Source: Pelagibacteraceae bacterium AG-470-G21 (GTDB lineage Bacteria > Pseudomonadota > Alphaproteobacteria > Pelagibacterales > Pelagibacteraceae). From it: a DNA stretch of 43,086 nt. Location: the NCBI GenBank assembly GCA_003211555.1, contig QCSH01000009.1:1-43086 (forward strand), read 5' to 3'. Both the position numbers and the translations under genes were made by a program. The notes below the pieces were generated by a model. It was not told where the DNA came from, made no database searches, and saw only the letters and a program-made list of their open reading frames with translations. This document shows, in pieces, positions 39,996 through 43,086 of the stretch (positions within the stretch are counted from its first letter, which is position 1; the number at the start of each line of letters is the position of its first letter).

Positions 39996-41444
39996 ATGTC
40001 AGATTTCTGGAAAAACTATGATTCAAAATCCAGTTTTGATGGATACTTAAGTAAAGATAAAAAGCTTAGGAGTCATGCTAAGATAATATCAGGTATACTT
40101 GAGAAATATGGAAAAAAGAAACTTCAAGAAATTGAAAAAAATTGTCAGAGCACAATAAATGCTAGAGGAATAAATTTTAGAGTTTATTCTGCAAGTAATA
40201 GGGCTGAAGAAAAAAAATGGCCATTAGATATAATCCCAAGAATTATTACTAAATCTCAATGGCAATCTGTATCGAGAGGACTATCTCAAAGAATAAAAGC
40301 TTTAAATTTATTTATCGATGATGTGTATAATCAAAAAAAAATATTTAAGGACAAAGTCATACCTAAAGAATTAATATTTAATTCGCCTCAATATTTGAAA
40401 GAATGTGAAGGTTTTTCGCCTAAACATAAAGCATGGGCAAACATATCTGGCACAGATTTAATAAAAAATATAAATGGAGATTTTCTAGTTCTTGAAGATA
40501 ATTTGAGAGTGCCTTCAGGTGTATCTTATATGCTGGAAAACAGAATGGTAATGCGTGATATTTTTCCAGAATTATTTACAAGATATCGGGTCTCTTCAGT
40601 TCATCAATATGCAAATAAGCTATATAATTGTATGACTGAGTGTATTCCAAAAAAAACAAACAACCCTCATATGGTTTTGTTAACACCTGGTGTTTATAAT
40701 TCTGCTTATTTTGAACATGAATTTTTGGCAGAACAAATGGGTATAGCTTTAGTTGAGGGTAAAGACCTTTTTGTTGAAAATGATAATGTTTATATGAAAA
40801 CCGTTAAAGGACCATTGAAAGTTGACTGTATTTATAGAAGGCTTGATGATAATTTTATAGATCCTAAAGTATTCTTTAAAGGCTCACTCTTAGGGGTTCC
40901 GGGTTTATTTAAATGCTGGAGAAAAGGTAATGTTGGAATAATTAATGCTCTTGGAACAGGAGTTGCTGATGATAAAGCTGTTTACTCCTATGTAGATAAA
41001 ATGATTGTATATTATTTAGGAGAGCAACCTAAAATTGAACAAGTTGAAACATTTTTATGTAATATCAAATCTCATAAAGAACATGTGATTTCTAATATTT
41101 CAAAACTTGTTGTTAAACCAGCTAATGCATCCGGTGGTTATGGAATTATGATTGGTCCAAAGGCATCTAAAAAAGAAAAAGAAGAAATGATTAAGAATAT
41201 TAAAAAAGATCCAAGAAATTATATCGCTCAACCATTAGAAATTTTATCTACAGTACCAACAATAACGCCTGATAATATTGAACCAAGACATTTGGATTTA
41301 AGACCCTTTGTGTTAACTGGGAAATCCACATATGTAACGACTGGTGGTCTGACAAGAGTAGCACTAAAAAAGGGCAGCACTATAGTTAACAGCTCTCAAG
41401 GCGGTGGATCAAAAGATACTCTTATAGTAGATAGTAAAAACTAA
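39996..41444 (+). CDS. Circularly permuted type 2 ATP-grasp protein
   Basis: This 482-residue protein matches the circularly permuted ATP-grasp 2 family (formerly DUF404/DUF407), thought to form peptide bonds. Recognisable segments are GINFRVYSASNRAEEKKWPLD (residues around 54-73), LSQRIKALNLFIDDVYNQ, FLVLEDNLRVPSGVSYMLENR, LTPGVYNSAYFEHEFLAEQMG, the VKPANASGGYGIMIGP glycine-rich nucleotide loop, and the C-terminal NSSQGGGSKDT. It is full length. Normally an alpha-E gene follows on the same strand, but here the next gene converges on it and overlaps by 4 bp. It pairs with the divergent Anbu gene. Confidence 0.92.
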   Translation: MSDFWKNYDSKSSFDGYLSKDKKLRSHAKIISGILEKYGKKKLQEIEKNCQSTINARGINFRVYSASNRAEEKKWPLDIIPRIITKSQWQSVSRGLSQRIKALNLFIDDVYNQKKIFKDKVIPKELIFNSPQYLKECEGFSPKHKAWANISGTDLIKNINGDFLVLEDNLRVPSGVSYMLENRMVMRDIFPELFTRYRVSSVHQYANKLYNCMTECIPKKTNNPHMVLLTPGVYNSAYFEHEFLAEQMGIALVEGKDLFVENDNVYMKTVKGPLKVDCIYRRLDDNFIDPKVFFKGSLLGVPGLFKCWRKGNVGIINALGTGVADDKAVYSYVDKMIVYYLGEQPKIEQVETFLCNIKSHKEHVISNISKLVVKPANASGGYGIMIGPKASKKEKEEMIKNIKKDPRNYIAQPLEILSTVPTITPDNIEPRHLDLRPFVLTGKSTYVTTGGLTRVALKKGSTIVNSSQGGGSKDTLIVDSKN

Positions 41445-42634
41445 ATTATTATTTTTCTATCATACAGATCTTTAATTTGATCATCTTTGTAACCAAAAAT
41501 TTGCATTATTTCTCTAGTATGCTCTCCTAGGCTTGGTGCGCCTTTTGACTTCTCTGTTTTACTTTTTGAAAACTTAATTGGCATACCAATAGCGGTGCTT
41601 TTACCAGTTTTTTTATTATTTACTTCAATAACCATTTCTCTTTCTATTGTTTGAGGATCTTTAAACATATCTGTTATTGAGTTAATTGGGCCACATGGTA
41701 AACCATTATTATCAAAAATTTTTAACCATTCATCTGAAGTTTTTTTAATTAGTTCATCATTGAGGATATCAACAAGTTCTTTCAAATTTTTTTTTCTACT
41801 TAAATTAGAAGAAAATTTTTCATTTTCTTGTAGATCTTCACGACCAATAGCTTTAAGTAACATAAGCCAAGTGTTTTGATTTGAGGCACCTACTGTTATC
41901 CATTTATCACTGGTTTTAAATGCTTGATAAGGAGCTGTTAAAGGATGTGCTGACCCTAAAGGTCCAGGAGATTCACCTGTAGCGCCTGCTATTGCAGACT
42001 GCCAATAAGTATGAACAATTCCTGCTTCATATAAAGATGTATCAACTTTTTGCCCTTCTCCAGTTTTTGTCCTGTGAACTATTGCAGCCAAAATTCCACT
42101 AGCTGCTAGTAGGCCCGCAGTTATATCAGTTATAGGTGCGCCCACTTTCATTGGTGGCTTCTCTTCACTCTCACCTGTAATACTCATTAACCCACTCATT
42201 CCTTGGGCGACTAAATCAAATCCTCCTTTATCTGCATAAGGACCTGTTCTACCATATCCAGAAATTTCACATAAAATGATTTTAGGATTAATTTTTGAAA
42301 TAACATCATAACCAACACCTAATTTTTCCAATGTTCCTTTTCTAAAATTTTCTAGAACTACATCTGAGTTCTTAACCATAGTTTTAAATATCTCTATTCC
42401 ATCTTTTTCTTTCAAGTTTAATGCGATGCCTTTTTTATTTCTATTCATCATCATAAATGCAGCAGACTCACCATTGATATCAGGTGGAAGAAAGTTTCTA
42501 GTATCATCTCCTCCCGGAGTTTTTTCAATTTTGATTACTTCAGCACCTAAATCAGCTAACAACAGACCGCAAGTTGGGCCAGCCATTATTTGAGCCATCT
42601 CAAGTACACGAATGCCTTTTAATGATGCAGTCAT
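41441..42634 (-). CDS. Class III CoA transferase (CaiB/BaiF family)
   Basis: This 397-residue family III CoA transferase has RVLEMAQIMAGPTCGLLLADLG (start of the core, with GPTCGLLLADLG clear), AEVIKIEKT, MMNRNKKGIALNLK, ENFRKGTLEKLGVGYD and FDLVAQGMSGLMSITG, and the nucleophile Asp170 in GAPITDITAG. The substrate is unknown. It lies 3 bp downstream of a crotonase-family gene on the same strand, so the pair may activate an acid and modify its CoA ester. Its TAG stop overlaps the ATP-grasp stop within CTAA. Confidence 0.92.
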   Translation of the reverse strand: MTASLKGIRVLEMAQIMAGPTCGLLLADLGAEVIKIEKTPGGDDTRNFLPPDINGESAAFMMMNRNKKGIALNLKEKDGIEIFKTMVKNSDVVLENFRKGTLEKLGVGYDVISKINPKIILCEISGYGRTGPYADKGGFDLVAQGMSGLMSITGESEEKPPMKVGAPITDITAGLLAASGILAAIVHRTKTGEGQKVDTSLYEAGIVHTYWQSAIAGATGESPGPLGSAHPLTAPYQAFKTSDKWITVGASNQNTWLMLLKAIGREDLQENEKFSSNLSRKKNLKELVDILNDELIKKTSDEWLKIFDNNGLPCGPINSITDMFKDPQTIEREMVIEVNNKKTGKSTAIGMPIKFSKSKTEKSKGAPSLGEHTREIMQIFGYKDDQIKDLYDRKIII

Positions 42635-42637
42635 TTA

Positions 42638-43086
42638 TTATTTATTTTTGAATTTTGGTTTTGTTTTATTTAAGAAAGATTGATAACCAATTTTGAAATC
42701 TTGTGTATCATAACATTTATATCCAAGAATTATTATTTTTTCTGTAACTTTTCCATTTTTTAAAATATTTCTTGCAAATAGCTTATGCCACCTTGCGACT
42801 TTCGGAGCTCCTTCGCATATTAATTGAGCTGACTTATAAGCTTCCTTTTCAACATCTTTATCTTTTACTACTCTATTAACTAGCTTTTTCTCTAAAGCTT
42901 CATCAGCTCCGAATACTCTTCCTTCAAACAATATTTCCATTGCTGTTGTATAATTGGTTACTTTTAGAAGTACCTCTAATTCTTTTGCAGCCATTGTTAA
43001 GCCTAATCTTTTAATTGGAACTCCAAACCTAGAATTTTTACCACAAATTCTTATGTCACAACATCCTGCTATTTCCAATCCACCCC
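42638..43086 (-). CDS. Enoyl-CoA hydratase/isomerase family protein, 5' end outside window
   Basis: This is the C-terminal part (about 149 codons) of a crotonase-superfamily protein. The frame is open to the window edge and reads GGLEIAGCCDIRIC, the second half of the crotonase oxyanion/helix signature, so the true start lies to the right; an apparent TTG start at 43078 is not genuine. The Glu of GGLE matches the first catalytic Glu of hydratases (rat Glu144). The second position, normally Glu in FGxPE, is Ile in FGVPI, so classical hydration is doubtful. The next block GLTMAAKELEVLL also departs from the usual PGAGGT. The CoA transferase follows 3 bp downstream. Confidence 0.85.
   Translation of the reverse strand, partial: GGLEIAGCCDIRICGKNSRFGVPIKRLGLTMAAKELEVLLKVTNYTTAMEILFEGRVFGADEALEKKLVNRVVKDKDVEKEAYKSAQLICEGAPKVARWHKLFARNILKNGKVTEKIIILGYKCYDTQDFKIGYQSFLNKTKPKFKNK

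Overview
The window looks like part of a streamlined marine alphaproteobacterial chromosome, most likely Pelagibacterales (SAR11). The signs are a very AT-rich composition (roughly 30% GC by eye), almost no intergenic DNA (no gene-free stretch exceeds about 165 bp), a preference for TAA stops, and many overlapping genes. The gene content also fits: several substrate-binding-protein-dependent organic acid transporters, CoA transferases, an alternative oxidase and a very small regulator set. The taxonomic call is inferred from gene content, not from a marker search.

Layout. Positions 1-3.9 kb (minus): a glmU acetyltransferase domain broken by a one-base shift, then glmS, then class II DAHP synthase. 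3.9-8.2 kb (plus): gph and a prpDBC methylcitrate-cycle operon. 8.2-12.6 kb (minus): a tripartite tricarboxylate transporter operon tctCBA ending in a second MmgE/PrpD-family enzyme; its last stop codon abuts the prpC stop. 12.7-16.8 kb: alternative oxidase (plus), then nrdA-nrdB-DUF1289 (minus) with two NrdR-like boxes upstream. 16.8-18.2 kb: a phosphohexomutase. 18.3-24.3 kb (minus): a six-gene run dctP-dctQ-dctM, malonyl-CoA decarboxylase, dusA and a TauE/SafE permease, suggesting malonate uptake and use; a class III CoA transferase diverges from it. 25.6-28.8 kb: rpoZ, an MFS carrier, a 3-hydroxyisobutyrate-dehydrogenase-like enzyme and a flavin-binding oxidase-like protein. 28.8-31.6 kb (minus): a small operon of a gamma carbonic anhydrase-like protein, two paralogous secreted HExxH proteins and a DUF1330 protein. 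31.6-33.7 kb (plus): a thioredoxin-like protein, a GT4 glycosyltransferase and an unrecognised membrane protein. 33.7-36.7 kb (minus): a second tctCBA set, with an AbrB-family membrane protein diverging. 37.8-39.2 kb: a GT9 glycosyltransferase and a DUF6165-like protein. 39.2-41.4 kb: a divergent Anbu proteasome-like peptidase and circularly permuted ATP-grasp pair. 41.4 kb to the end (minus): another class III CoA transferase and a crotonase-family enzyme cut by the window edge.

Themes. Carboxylate capture (two TTT systems, one TRAP system) sits next to CoA-linked and methylcitrate metabolism. Regulation seems to rely on RNA structure and compact operators. A terminator-like hairpin that also holds the dctQ ribosome binding site follows dctP, GC-rich or AT-rich stem-loops follow both tctC genes, an array of AGGT/ACCT half-sites lies between tctC and the oxidase, and paired NrdR-like boxes precede nrdA. 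The least understood parts are the paired secreted zincin-like proteins, the Anbu/ATP-grasp pair without its usual partners, and a GC-rich element at 18.3 kb with two interleaved inverted repeats. I saw no rRNA, complete tRNA, CRISPR array, insertion sequence or prophage.
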